Shown: positions 44,897-54,731, counted from the first letter of the stretch. The stretch: DNA of 64,000 nt from Chloroflexi bacterium HGW-Chloroflexi-2 (GCA_002840735.1 PHBY01000008.1:350648-414647), one strand, 5' to 3'. The notes: a model not told the origin generated them from the sequence alone. Numbers and translations: made by a program.

Positions 44897-45502
44897 ATGA
44901 CCTATCAATCAACTCTAAATTGCTCTGGTACGATGACTGACATATTACTGGAGGGGGTAAGAGAAACGATTGGAATACCAGAAAAAAACTTATTGGAAAG
45001 ATCCGCTTCTGTTTTTGAAAATTACATAAATTTCGACTCACACACTCAAGAAGAGTTATTTAATTTATTGGATAAAGCTCCTATTTTATTTGGAGAAAGA
45101 GGATCTTGTGGTATTGCTCATAGAATTGGTGAAGCAAGTTTTCGGTATTTTCTGAGGAAAAATGGTAAACAATATTCATTAACCGAGAATTCCTATCGAT
45201 TATTGAATTCTCAACAAAGAATCGTGTTCGGATTGAATCAGCTTACTGAATTTGCCCACCAGAACTGTGGCGCCTGCATTGAAATCAATCAGAATGAAAA
45301 TAGATGGTATTGGCAGGTATTCGCTAATGAATCTGTTCCCTATTGGAATCGCTTATACTCACCCTATACTTTTGGTTTATTGCGCGAATTTTTCACCTGG
45401 ACAAGTGGGGGCCGTTACTATCTCATGGAAGAGGAAACGAGCGATCCCGGTTCAGACATATTATTCCAGATAGCCATAAATAAAAAACCTCTAGGTAATT
45501 AA
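44897..45502 (+). CDS. V4R-like small-molecule-binding protein
   Basis: Of 201 residues. From about 60 on it follows the 4-vinyl-reductase (V4R) plan: PILFGERGSCGIAHRIGEAS, FRYFLRKNGKQYSL, then QNCGACIEINQNENRWYW, YSPYTFGLLREFFTWTSGG and a terminal YLMEEETSDPGSDILFQIAI that replaces the usual G-x-x-x-C-x-F-x-I end. V4R domains bind small hydrocarbon-like ligands and serve as sensors in other bacteria. It keeps Cys residues about 71, 124 and 127. It is 3 bases after the hydrolase, hinting that the ligand could be a product or substrate of that enzyme. Confidence 0.6.
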   Translation: MTYQSTLNCSGTMTDILLEGVRETIGIPEKNLLERSASVFENYINFDSHTQEELFNLLDKAPILFGERGSCGIAHRIGEASFRYFLRKNGKQYSLTENSYRLLNSQQRIVFGLNQLTEFAHQNCGACIEINQNENRWYWQVFANESVPYWNRLYSPYTFGLLREFFTWTSGGRYYLMEEETSDPGSDILFQIAINKKPLGN

Positions 45503-46767
45503 TGCTAGATTATCGAATTGTTCTGCGCTCTAACAGGCAGGTATTACCGTTTAATGAACCAGCCAGAGATCTGAGAATCCTGAATAAACCTTTATGGTTA
45601 ATTCAAAGAGATGCCCTGGCAGCATATACAAATCAGGAAATGGATATTTACCCTGGAGAGAAAATTCCAATAGAAAATAAATCCTGTGTCGTCTTTCGTG
45701 ATAATCTCTTTTTCGATGAGACTTTTGTCAAATCGTTTATCGAGCTCGCAAAAGAAAAAAATTGTGCTGTACGAGCGGCATTTACAATCGAAGATGCTGC
45801 TTTTAGAGAGCATTGCCTGCCATTATCAAGCTCCTATGAGAAAAAGGATGACCTCTATTTTTCTGATCTTTGGTATTACCCGAATGGTCCGGTGGATGAG
45901 GTTGAACCCTTAATTATGGATCTGCAGTCACAGGAGATTGGTTACTATCATGTACCAACTTACATGGCTTTTAATCAGGGTGATCTGGTTTACCAGGTTC
46001 CATTACAGAGCATGATTGCCATCGATTCCTGGGTGCATGTTTTCATTGCCGATTCGATATTTGGATTATTTGCCAGAGGTGCCCGATTTGAAATGCGCTT
46101 AAAGAATGATCCTAAATTTATGTTAAGCGTGTTATTCACATCCATGTATGAAGGCAAGCAATTGTTGACCTGTTCGAAATTGGTCACTGTTGGAAAAAAT
46201 TGTTCCATCGACCCCAGTGCAGTTATTCATGGACCGACAACCATAGGCGATAATGTTACGATTGGTGCCGGGGTAGTCATTGAAAATTGTATTATTGGCA
46301 ATAATGTCAATATTTCTCAGGGGTGCAATTTAATGCTGTCTGTGATTGGTGATGGGACTTTTCTTCCTTTTCGTGCATCCCTCTTTATGACCACTTTAAT
46401 GGATAATAGCATGGTTGCTCAAAATACCTGTCTTCAGATGAGTGTTGTCGGACGTAATTCATTTGTTGGTGCTGGCACCACATTTACAGATTTCAATTTA
46501 TTGCCGGTCGAATTACGGGCGAGAGGTGTAAATGGCGAGTTGGAAAATTCAAATCGACCGGTTTTAGGGGGTTGTGTAGGACACAATTGTCGGATTGGAT
46601 CTGGACTTGTCATTTATCCAGCCAGAATGATAGAGTCGGATGTGGTATTGATCAGTTCGAATGATAGGCGGGTGATCGATCACGATATTACTTATGAAGA
46701 AAGTGATCACCACAAATTAAAACAATCTGACCTTCACCGTCAATTCTATCCTAGAGAAAATCAATAA
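45502..46767 (+). CDS. Left-handed beta-helix (hexapeptide) protein, GlmU-like layout
   Basis: Of 421 residues, starting in the last codon of the V4R gene. The N-terminal 210 residues are unlike standard nucleotidyltransferases though they begin with YRIVLRSNRQVLPFNEPARD. Residues about 230-390 carry hexapeptide repeats: VGKNCSIDPSAVIHGPTTIG, DNVTIGAGVVIENCIIGNNV, VGRNSFVGAGTTFTDFN and VGHNCRIGSGLVIYPARMIE. This suggests a sugar-phosphate or lipid acyl/nucleotidyl transferase scaffold. It ends the operon begun at 42730. The match to GlmU is in general shape only. Confidence 0.7.
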   Translation: MLDYRIVLRSNRQVLPFNEPARDLRILNKPLWLIQRDALAAYTNQEMDIYPGEKIPIENKSCVVFRDNLFFDETFVKSFIELAKEKNCAVRAAFTIEDAAFREHCLPLSSSYEKKDDLYFSDLWYYPNGPVDEVEPLIMDLQSQEIGYYHVPTYMAFNQGDLVYQVPLQSMIAIDSWVHVFIADSIFGLFARGARFEMRLKNDPKFMLSVLFTSMYEGKQLLTCSKLVTVGKNCSIDPSAVIHGPTTIGDNVTIGAGVVIENCIIGNNVNISQGCNLMLSVIGDGTFLPFRASLFMTTLMDNSMVAQNTCLQMSVVGRNSFVGAGTTFTDFNLLPVELRARGVNGELENSNRPVLGGCVGHNCRIGSGLVIYPARMIESDVVLISSNDRRVIDHDITYEESDHHKLKQSDLHRQFYPRENQ

Positions 46768-46941
46768 TCGATAAAGGTCTGTCCAATCACCTAAATAAAT
46801 CAATGGCTCTTTGATCCCATTCGTTAATTGGATTAAGTATAATTAGTATGTCATCTGAATTATGCAATTATATTTGTAAGCGTTGATGCCGGATGATATG
46901 CAATTGTTCGATTATTATAAATCACAGATTTGGAGGTATAG

Positions 46942-47838
46942 ATGAGTAAAGGTCGCCTATTGGTTGTTGAAGATGATCATGATATTTCGAATATGTTGAG
47001 TATTTATTTTTCAGGGCTTGGGTATGATGTAGATATCGCTCCTCGTGGAGAAGTAGCCCTTGATAAAACCAGACAATTAATGCCCCATTTAATTATCTTG
47101 GATATCATGCTGCCTGATATCGATGGTTATGAAGTGTGTCGCCGTTTGAGAATTAACACGCGCACGAGTCACATTCCAATTATTTTCTTAACACAAAAGG
47201 ATGAGCGCAGCGATAAATTACAGGGATTGGAATTGGGGGCAGATGATTACATTACGAAGCCGTTTGATATTGAAGAATTGCGCTTACGAGTTCAAAATGC
47301 AATTGCCAGAGCAGAAAGAGAAAGCCTGACAGATGCCCAATCGGGGTTACCTTCCGGAAGATTAATTGAAGATCAATTGCGAAAAATCATTCGCGAGAAA
47401 AATTGGTCATTATTCGATATTCGCATCAACCATTTGGAGCCATTCAAAGAGGTTTATGGATTTATTGCAGCCAATGATGTTTTGCGGTTCACGGGCATGT
47501 TTTTAGGAGACGTTTTGGATGAAGTTGGCACCCAGGATTATGATTTTATCGGCCACGCAGGCGGTGATAATTTTGTATTGATTTCAGATTTCAGCCCATC
47601 ACAAAAGTTATTTACCTTTCTCAAAGAAAAATTTGCTGAAACCATCAAAACTCATTACAACTTTATAGATCGAGATCAAGGCTACCTGACAGTCCATGAT
47701 GAAAAAGGTGTTCCGAGTAAAGCTCCATTAATGACGTTATCCATTGGCATGGTATCACCCAATACCCATCAATTTGCAGATATCCGCGAAATCACAGAAT
47801 TAGCTGCTGAAGAACGAAGAAATGATGATCAGAAATAA
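46942..47838 (+). CDS. Response regulator with degenerate GGDEF domain
   Basis: Of 298 residues. Receiver domain 1-120: VVEDDHD (E10, D11, D12), phosphoacceptor D54 in LIILDIMLPD, LTQKD and ITKPFD. Residues about 130-290 follow the GGDEF plan (LTDAQSGLPSGRLIEDQL, then DFIGHAGGDNFVLISDF at about 202-217) but the signature is GGDNF, losing the acidic residue for metal and cyclisation, so it is probably a binding or regulatory domain rather than a diguanylate cyclase. GGAGG precedes the start. Directly upstream of the kinase gene. Confidence 0.82.
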   Translation: MSKGRLLVVEDDHDISNMLSIYFSGLGYDVDIAPRGEVALDKTRQLMPHLIILDIMLPDIDGYEVCRRLRINTRTSHIPIIFLTQKDERSDKLQGLELGADDYITKPFDIEELRLRVQNAIARAERESLTDAQSGLPSGRLIEDQLRKIIREKNWSLFDIRINHLEPFKEVYGFIAANDVLRFTGMFLGDVLDEVGTQDYDFIGHAGGDNFVLISDFSPSQKLFTFLKEKFAETIKTHYNFIDRDQGYLTVHDEKGVPSKAPLMTLSIGMVSPNTHQFADIREITELAAEERRNDDQK

Positions 47839-47853
47839 ATTTGGATATATAGG

Positions 47854-50800
47854 GTGATTATTTATCTTTTCAGCAGCCTTATTACACTGGCGATTATTGG
47901 CATCCTATGGTTTTCAATTATGCCATTGATTAGATTTAAGCAGCAAGACAAAGATGCCAATACCGCTAAATTGGACGAAGAGATTGATTACTTACACCCA
48001 GTTTTATTGGTTGAAAAAGGGGGTAGGATAAAGTATCAAAGTTCAGGGATGACCGGTTTACTGGATCAAAAACAAGGGCAGAAATTTGATATAAACTTGC
48101 TAGCCCAAAAAGCGAATAACAAAGATTTTTATAAAATATTTACCCAACCCGGCAATTACAATTTTGAGTTAAATGGTGAAATGTATGCCATCTATAGTTA
48201 CCAGACATCTGACGGAATGTTGGTTTCGTTCATCAAAGACCAAAATCAAAATACTTATCGCTTCAGAGACGATGAAAATCCTGAATTTTCACTGAACATT
48301 TTGGAAAAAATTTCAAATAATGAAGAACTGGATCAAATTATTCTTATCTTATTTGAAGAAATACAAAAAAGACTTTCAGCTGATTATGTAGAGATCGCGA
48401 TTTGGGATGATGAAAAAGAAGAGATAATTTCCTATCCATTCCACAAATTTCGAAATATTGATTCTCAGGTATCCGCTAAACGGTATTTCGCGAATGAATG
48501 TTTTACCGGGCAGGTTGTTGAGAAAAAGGAAATAATTTATCTTGAAGACCTGAAAACCAGCCAATATACACTGTCTGAGGAAGTATTGGAATTTGATTTT
48601 CAAGAACTTTTAGGAATCCCTTTGTGGATCAACAATGTTGTCATTGGGGTGATGGCCTTGGGAAATACCGAATCGTTAGGAATCTCAAAAAAAGTACAGG
48701 AATTGGACCCTGGTTTTATCAATCAGATTTCAATTGGACTATATAACGCCTGGATGAACCATGAAGTAAAGCGGAAATCACTGGAGTTGAGCGGTTTAGC
48801 GAAATTATCCTACTCCTTCAGTAAAATTCAGGAACCACAGGAATTATTCAAAAATATAATATTTAGTTTTGAAAACCTGTTACCCATTGATATCTTTGGT
48901 TTTATCCTGTATGAGGAACAAACGAATATTCTGGAAGCCAAGAAACCATTCAAAGGTTTACCAGATCCAATCGTCGATATTATCCGAATCAATATCGATT
49001 CAGATAGCCCAGCGGGAAATATCCTGTTTTCCCAAGATATTTTGATCGTAGAGAATGCGATGGACAACCAGAAATGGTCTGACCTTGGTTTATCTCATCT
49101 TGCCAGTGCGGCATCCATTCGGGAAGCTGTGTTGATCCCTTTGTCTCCAGGCAGTGAGCCTATGGGTTATATCCTGGCAGCCAATCACCATAATGGCGCA
49201 ACATCTTTTTCACAGGATGAAATGCATTTATTAATGATTGTTGCAAATCAAACGGCCCCCCTCATAGAAAATCTTTACCTGCTTATACAATCGAGACAAC
49301 GAACACAACGAGCAGAAACACTTCGAAGAATTTCATCCTTAGCCAGTTCAAATGCCACTTTGAGTGAAGTGTTAGCATTTTCTATCAATGAATTATCACT
49401 GTTGTTGCATGCTGATGTGGGTGGATTATTTCTGGTTGATCATGCCAGTATGCAAATGGACTGGAAACCGGATTCGAACTATGGTCATTGGCAACTTGAT
49501 CGTAGTGAAGGAGAATTATCTCTCTCCTCTTCAGATTTTCTTGGGACTGTTACCTATTTGAAAGAGCCTTTATTAATTGGGAAGTTTGACGAAACAAAAC
49601 CCATTCCAAACTTTTATCAAAATATTGTGGATCGATGTGATCTACAATCAGCCATTGTCGTTCCGTTGATTGTGAAAAACCAGGGCATTGGGGAAATTTG
49701 GTTTGGAAGTCATACGCTCAGCTTTTTTGATCAGGGTGATATTCAATTGATCCTTTCAGCAGCGAACCAATTGGCGTATGTAGTAGACCAGGCAAATTTA
49801 TCCATACGAACACTCGAAGCGATCAATGAAAAAATGGAACAGGATAAATTGATTGATGAATTAAAAAAAATCAATCAGTTTAGCCAAAAGATAACCAGCC
49901 TTCGACCAGAACTAATATTGAAAGAATTATTGGCAGTATTGATGGAATTTGTTCCGGCTGCAGATGCAGGATGGATTGGTTTGTGGAATGAACAAGATCA
50001 ATCTATCAAACCAGAACATTTTTACAACTATTCTGACAGCTTGTACGAAATTCAATTCATTCGCCCCAGTCTTCCGGTTGAAATTTGGGAACACCAAAAA
50101 ACAATTGTGTTGAATGATATGGATTTTCCTGTGAGCTACAGGATGACTGAATCAGAGGCGGTTCAATATTTACGTGCAACTCAAAATCAAATTCCGAACA
50201 CCTGCCTTCAAACACCATTGTTCTCATCCAATCAATGTATTGGTGTTCTGTTGTTGGAGATTTTCAATCAAGAGAAAACATTTTCTGATGAAGATGTATC
50301 GATCACTCTTTCTTTATTACAACAGGCCAATTTAGCATTAGCGAATGCTGATCTTTTCATTACCACGGAAAAGCAATCAGATCGATTAAAGATTCTTTCA
50401 GATCTTTCTAAATCCATTTCAGCCAGTTTAAATAGACAGGAGTTACAGGATTCATTATTGAATCAATTGAGACAGTTGATTGATTATGAAACTGCAACAT
50501 TGTGGGAAAAAGAGACGGACCATTTAAGAGTAATCGCAGCAGACGGATTTACTGATCGAGAGGACAGAACGGGCTTAAAAGTGCAAATCGATGATTCCCT
50601 GCTTTTTCAGGAGATGTTTAACACCAAAAAACCCGTTGTCATTGCGGATATAAGAGAAGATCTGCGTTTTCCGTCATTGATGGAAGTTGAAAATTTATCC
50701 TGGCTGGGTATTCCACTGATTTCGAAAATGGAAGTGATCGGAGTGATCGCCTTAGAGAAAAAAGAAAAGGGTTATTACAATGACGAACTGGTCCAATTGG

Positions 50801-53037
50801 CTGAAGCCTTTGCTTCTCAGGCAGCGATTGCTTTGGATAATGCCAGTTTGTATCAGGATTCGCTCAGAAGAGGCTCAGAACTTGATGAGCGAACTCAAAA
50901 ATTGACCTGGTTGAACCAGTTTTCATCTGAGGTAAATCGCTCGTTGGATATATCCCACATCCTACAGTTGACAACCGACTATGTGTCGAATGTTATTAAT
51001 TGTGAAATGATCACTGTCTTTTTAATCAGTGCAAATGGTGATTTTAAATTGTCATTTCAAAAACCAGCGTTCGAGAATTTTCCTAATTTAACCATTAATC
51101 AACTACCACTTTTCGAGAAATTAATTCAGTCACGCGGCGTATCCCACATTCAGGATATTACTGAAGAAAAAGAGATTGATGATTCACTCCAACTTTATTT
51201 TTCTCGGCGAGGAACAAAATCATTGTTATTAATTCCCTTGCACCGTTCAGACAAAGTGTTTGGCTGGATTGCATTGGAATCTCCAACATCAAGACGCTTT
51301 TTACATGATGAAACTGAATTGGCAATGACATTAGCCAATCAAGCCTCTATGGCGATTAATAATGCGTATTTACTGTCAGAGACTCTTGAATTGAAAGAGA
51401 ACCTGGAAGAAAGAGTGGATGAACGCACCAAAGAACTAGTGTTAGAGCATCGAAATACGGAGATGCTTCTAAAAATATCAAACGAACTCTCAGGTAGCAT
51501 GGATATCGATCAGATTCTGGATAGCACATTGAAGATGATAAATAATTTGATGAATGTGTCGGGTAGTCTGGTGTATGTTCTGGAAGGAAAGAAAACATTC
51601 CAGGCAATTCATCGACCAACCAATGATGAAACTGTGATTACACTTGATTCCGTAGAACCATTTTTCAATCAAGTATTTGCAGAGAAAAATTCAATTCTGG
51701 TTGAAGTTTCTTCCAAAGAAAATCTGACGATACCTTTTTCAAGCTGGATGTATATCCCATTAAAATTTGGGGAGTCGGTTTTGGGCATATTATCGATTTT
51801 CCATGAATCATCTGATTTCTTTACGAATCGGGATCGGGAATTGGGTGAAGCAATCGCGGGTCAGATTAGTATGGCTTTGAACAATGCTGAGATCTTTAAA
51901 TTAGTGCGTGATCAATCCGAAAATCTTGGATCAATGTTGCGAGATCAGGAAGTTGAAGCCAGTCGATCACAGGCAATTCTGGAAGCAGTTGCCGATGGTG
52001 TCCTGGTTACCGGTGTCCAAGCGGAGATTATGCTCTTAAACAAATCTGCCAAAAACATTTTGAGGATAAAAGAAAATGTGATCGATCTGTCATTACAGGG
52101 ATTGAAGACTTATTATGGAGACAAAATTAATCATTGGATTTCAACGATTTTTGATTGGACAAATCAGCCATCAAAAAACAAGTCGGATGTAGTAATTTCT
52201 GAAAAAATTAACTTAAATAAAAATCAAGTTATTTCGGTGCATCTATCACCTGTTATTTGGCGTAATGACTTTTTGGGCACAGTCTCTGTTTTTAGAGATA
52301 TCTCTGTCGAAGTACAGATTGACCAGCTGAAGACTGATTTTATTTCCAATATAAGCCATGAGTTACGTACGCCAATGACATCCATCAAAGGGTATGTAGA
52401 AGTTTTACTGATGGGCGCATCAGGGATGATCAATGAACAACAGAAGCACTTTTTAGAGATTATTCAATCAAACACAAACCGATTAAAATCACTGGTGGAT
52501 GATATTCTGGATGTTTCCAGGATAGAATCCGGAAATATCATTCTTAGACCAGAATCATTCGATCTGCTATCAAAAATAAAAGATATTGTCGAAATTCACA
52601 AAAATTCCACAATGATAGATTCAAAACAAATCTCTTATCGAATCAATCCAATCGGAATAGTTCCACCTATCATTGCTGACCCGGAAAGAATTGAACAGGT
52701 GCTATTAAATATTCTCAATAACGCCAGAATATATTCGTATGACCAAAGTGTAATAACAATTTCAGTAGAATCCCTGGGGGGATTTGTCAAAATTGCGGTT
52801 GCAGATCTTGGAGTAGGGATAGCCAGGGATGAACAGGACCATATTTTTGAAAGATTCTTCCGGGGTAAAAATGCAATTAATCTGAATTCTGCAGGAACAG
52901 GCTTAGGTTTGTCAATTGCGCGTACGATCATTGAAATGCATGGAGGAAACATAAAAATGGAATCATCTGGCATTCCAGGAGAAGGATCAACATTCACAAT
53001 TATGATCCCCATTAAACTAGAAAAGGTTAATGCTTAA
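47854..53037 (+). CDS. 1727-residue hybrid-input histidine kinase with seven GAF domains
   Basis: GTG start. Order: one membrane helix (3-25); PAS-like region (45-130); GAF-like domains at about 150-300, 310-475, 485-650, 665-835, 845-1000, 1020-1170 and 1195-1345; a PAS domain (1370-1490); HisKA with SHELRTP, phosphoacceptor H1502; and HATPase_c to the end with ILNNARIY (N box), DLGVGIARDEQ (G1), FERFFRG (F) and GTGLGLSIA (G2). A coiled stretch (ELKENLEERVDERTKELVLE) precedes the last GAF. Seven tandem GAFs suggest integration of many small-molecule or redox cues. No periplasmic sensor is visible. Response regulators lie on both sides. Confidence 0.88.
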   Translation: MIIYLFSSLITLAIIGILWFSIMPLIRFKQQDKDANTAKLDEEIDYLHPVLLVEKGGRIKYQSSGMTGLLDQKQGQKFDINLLAQKANNKDFYKIFTQPGNYNFELNGEMYAIYSYQTSDGMLVSFIKDQNQNTYRFRDDENPEFSLNILEKISNNEELDQIILILFEEIQKRLSADYVEIAIWDDEKEEIISYPFHKFRNIDSQVSAKRYFANECFTGQVVEKKEIIYLEDLKTSQYTLSEEVLEFDFQELLGIPLWINNVVIGVMALGNTESLGISKKVQELDPGFINQISIGLYNAWMNHEVKRKSLELSGLAKLSYSFSKIQEPQELFKNIIFSFENLLPIDIFGFILYEEQTNILEAKKPFKGLPDPIVDIIRINIDSDSPAGNILFSQDILIVENAMDNQKWSDLGLSHLASAASIREAVLIPLSPGSEPMGYILAANHHNGATSFSQDEMHLLMIVANQTAPLIENLYLLIQSRQRTQRAETLRRISSLASSNATLSEVLAFSINELSLLLHADVGGLFLVDHASMQMDWKPDSNYGHWQLDRSEGELSLSSSDFLGTVTYLKEPLLIGKFDETKPIPNFYQNIVDRCDLQSAIVVPLIVKNQGIGEIWFGSHTLSFFDQGDIQLILSAANQLAYVVDQANLSIRTLEAINEKMEQDKLIDELKKINQFSQKITSLRPELILKELLAVLMEFVPAADAGWIGLWNEQDQSIKPEHFYNYSDSLYEIQFIRPSLPVEIWEHQKTIVLNDMDFPVSYRMTESEAVQYLRATQNQIPNTCLQTPLFSSNQCIGVLLLEIFNQEKTFSDEDVSITLSLLQQANLALANADLFITTEKQSDRLKILSDLSKSISASLNRQELQDSLLNQLRQLIDYETATLWEKETDHLRVIAADGFTDREDRTGLKVQIDDSLLFQEMFNTKKPVVIADIREDLRFPSLMEVENLSWLGIPLISKMEVIGVIALEKKEKGYYNDELVQLAEAFASQAAIALDNASLYQDSLRRGSELDERTQKLTWLNQFSSEVNRSLDISHILQLTTDYVSNVINCEMITVFLISANGDFKLSFQKPAFENFPNLTINQLPLFEKLIQSRGVSHIQDITEEKEIDDSLQLYFSRRGTKSLLLIPLHRSDKVFGWIALESPTSRRFLHDETELAMTLANQASMAINNAYLLSETLELKENLEERVDERTKELVLEHRNTEMLLKISNELSGSMDIDQILDSTLKMINNLMNVSGSLVYVLEGKKTFQAIHRPTNDETVITLDSVEPFFNQVFAEKNSILVEVSSKENLTIPFSSWMYIPLKFGESVLGILSIFHESSDFFTNRDRELGEAIAGQISMALNNAEIFKLVRDQSENLGSMLRDQEVEASRSQAILEAVADGVLVTGVQAEIMLLNKSAKNILRIKENVIDLSLQGLKTYYGDKINHWISTIFDWTNQPSKNKSDVVISEKINLNKNQVISVHLSPVIWRNDFLGTVSVFRDISVEVQIDQLKTDFISNISHELRTPMTSIKGYVEVLLMGASGMINEQQKHFLEIIQSNTNRLKSLVDDILDVSRIESGNIILRPESFDLLSKIKDIVEIHKNSTMIDSKQISYRINPIGIVPPIIADPERIEQVLLNILNNARIYSYDQSVITISVESLGGFVKIAVADLGVGIARDEQDHIFERFFRGKNAINLNSAGTGLGLSIARTIIEMHGGNIKMESSGIPGEGSTFTIMIPIKLEKVNA

Positions 53038-53408
53038 TGTCAAAAATACTGGTTGCTGAAGATGAACAGGATATTCGAGATCTGATCGAATTTACCCTAA
53101 AATATGTTGGGCATGAAGTTGTTTGTGTTTCTAATGGAGAAGAAGCATGCCACATGGCAAAGAAAATCATGCCAGAGCTAATTGTATTGGACGTGCGTAT
53201 GCCTGTCATGTCTGGATATGAAGCCTGTGAAATCATAAAAAACGATCCGAAAACCAAACATATACCGATCGTATTTCTTTCCGCCAAAGGGCAGGATTCG
53301 GAAATTAAGGCTGGTTTGCAAGCAGGAGCCGTGGATTATTTATTGAAGCCATTTGCGCCGGATGACCTTAACAGACGGTTAAAAGAGATTCTTGACGGGG
53401 TTGCATGA
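53037..53408 (+). CDS. Single-domain response regulator
   Basis: Of 123 residues, ATG sharing a base with the kinase stop. Receiver only: VAEDEQD (acid pair E8, D9), D52 in LIVLDVRMP, VFLSAKG and LLKPFAPDD. No output domain, so it would work by protein contact or as a phosphotransfer partner of the kinase. It overlaps the next hydrolase start (ATGA), which ties the hydrolase to this circuit. Confidence 0.9.
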   Translation: MSKILVAEDEQDIRDLIEFTLKYVGHEVVCVSNGEEACHMAKKIMPELIVLDVRMPVMSGYEACEIIKNDPKTKHIPIVFLSAKGQDSEIKAGLQAGAVDYLLKPFAPDDLNRRLKEILDGVA

Positions 53409-54190
53409 GTGCGATATTCATTGATGGTCAATTAGCCCATTATGAAGTGATTGGACGTGGGGAACCTGTTTTATTTTTACATGGTTGGGTTGGCTCCTGG
53501 CGGTATTGGGTTCCGACCATGCAAACGATCTCATCTACGAACAGAACCTATGCGCTTGATTTATGGGGCTTTGGGGATAGTGCAAAGAACAATCAATACA
53601 CTATTAAAGACCAGGTCGCATTTGTGATGGCGTTTATTGAAAAAATTGGACTATCCCGCGTTTCGGTTGTAGGTCATAGCCTTGGTGCCATTGTGGCATA
53701 TGAATTTGCACTGCTTAATCCTGAACTGGTAGAGAAAATATTATCTATTGCTTTGCCCTTATCCTATGATTCTCTTAATACACGTTTACTATTAGGAGAT
53801 CATATTGGGCTTGTTGATAAATTATTGGGAAAAGGCATCGAAACAGAGGCTGTAAGAAGCGACGAATCCAAGAACGATCCAATTGCGATACAATCAACAA
53901 TTGCAGAACTTGAAAAGACTAACCAACTTGGAAAGATTGATTCCTTTGATAAAACCTCCTTATTAGTCTTTGGTCAAAATGATACTGTCGTCCGGATCCC
54001 ATCTTTGGAAATTATTCAATCTCTTCGGTCGAATATCCACACTATTATCTTTGAAGAGTCGGGGCACTTCCCAATGCTGGATGAGAGTAGTAAGTTTTCA
54101 AGGCTTCTGAGTGAATTTCTGGAATTAGGAGAGGATGATTCTCCCCGAAATTTACAAACCAAAGAAAAATGGCAGCGACGCGTAAGATAG
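53405..54190 (+). CDS. Alpha/beta hydrolase, paralogue of the 44102 gene
   Basis: Of 261 residues. VLFLHGWVGSWRYWVPTM, LDLWGFGDSA, nucleophile VGHSLGAI (S92), acid FGQNDTV (D193), base SGHFPML (H221). The N-terminal third closely matches the 44102 protein; the region 125-175 and the C-terminal tail (SPRNLQTKEKW) differ and the tail is basic. Overlap with the regulator gene argues for co-expression. Same fold and triad, so the substrates may be related. Confidence 0.88.
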   Translation: MSAIFIDGQLAHYEVIGRGEPVLFLHGWVGSWRYWVPTMQTISSTNRTYALDLWGFGDSAKNNQYTIKDQVAFVMAFIEKIGLSRVSVVGHSLGAIVAYEFALLNPELVEKILSIALPLSYDSLNTRLLLGDHIGLVDKLLGKGIETEAVRSDESKNDPIAIQSTIAELEKTNQLGKIDSFDKTSLLVFGQNDTVVRIPSLEIIQSLRSNIHTIIFEESGHFPMLDESSKFSRLLSEFLELGEDDSPRNLQTKEKWQRRVR

Positions 54191-54225
54191 ATGGAGTACA
54201 AAAAGGTTGAGGATATGAATTAATC

Positions 54226-54609
54226 ATGGATACGATTGTTTTTTATGACGGCACCTGCCCATTTTGTGTCTATAGTGCCAGAAAACTGAAGAAACTGGAT
54301 TGGATGAATAAATTGAAGGTCCTTGATTTATTTACCCCAGGTTTATTGGAAAAATATAATATCCCCTTAGAAAAGGCAATGAAACGAATTCAAGTTGTTA
54401 AGAATGGGAATATTCGTAAAGAAGGAATGGAAGCTCTCTTGTTGATTTCAGGTCGATTACCGTTACTTTGGATTTTCATTCCTTTTTTCTGGTTATCAAT
54501 TAAGCTTGGACTTGGATCAATAATTTATGATTGGATAGCGAGAAATCGCTTCCTGTTCCCTATGCCTGGATATTGTCCAATTCCAGACCATAAAACAGAT
54601 AAAAGTTAA
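54226..54609 (+). CDS. DCC-family (DUF393) thiol-disulfide protein
   Basis: Of 127 residues. The opening VFYDGTCPFCVYSARKL has the D-x-x-C-P-x-C motif (C11, C14) of the DCC family, a thioredoxin-like group, then a hydrophobic segment (LLWIFIPFFWLSIKLGLG) and the terminal YDWIARNR ... PGYCPIP. Function is unsettled in the family; some members are membrane-associated. Stands alone after the second hydrolase, 35 bases after its stop, and ahead of the thiamine operon. Confidence 0.82.
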   Translation: MDTIVFYDGTCPFCVYSARKLKKLDWMNKLKVLDLFTPGLLEKYNIPLEKAMKRIQVVKNGNIRKEGMEALLLISGRLPLLWIFIPFFWLSIKLGLGSIIYDWIARNRFLFPMPGYCPIPDHKTDKS

Positions 54610-54698
54610 CAGGATTATTCTCTCGTTACGGTTTAAGAACCATTAGTAAATTGAAATTGAGTGGAGAAAAAATGGATTTTCATCAATAATTTGGAAAA

Positions 54699-54731
54699 CA
54701 ATGACAAGGTATGTCAATCGCCTTGACATTG
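54699..54731. promoter_or_regulatory. Inverted repeat over the -35 box of the thiamine operon
   Basis: CAATGACAAGG (54699-54709) and CCTTGACATTG (54721-54731), 11-bp arms with one mismatch, 11-base spacer. The right arm contains the -35 box. May be an operator, or a weak terminator of the upstream gene. Confidence 0.4.

Noticed and set aside
46768-46941. Promoter of the response regulator with TATAAT near 46837
   Set aside because: A -10-like TATAAT exists but no -35 box at a normal distance and it is over 90 bases from the start; not listed as a feature.
46942-47838. Active diguanylate cyclase
   Set aside because: The signature is GGDNF and key acidic residue is lost; called degenerate instead.
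52635-53012. 125-aa open frame on the minus strand
   Set aside because: Antisense to the kinase ATPase domain, no ribosome site, no motif.
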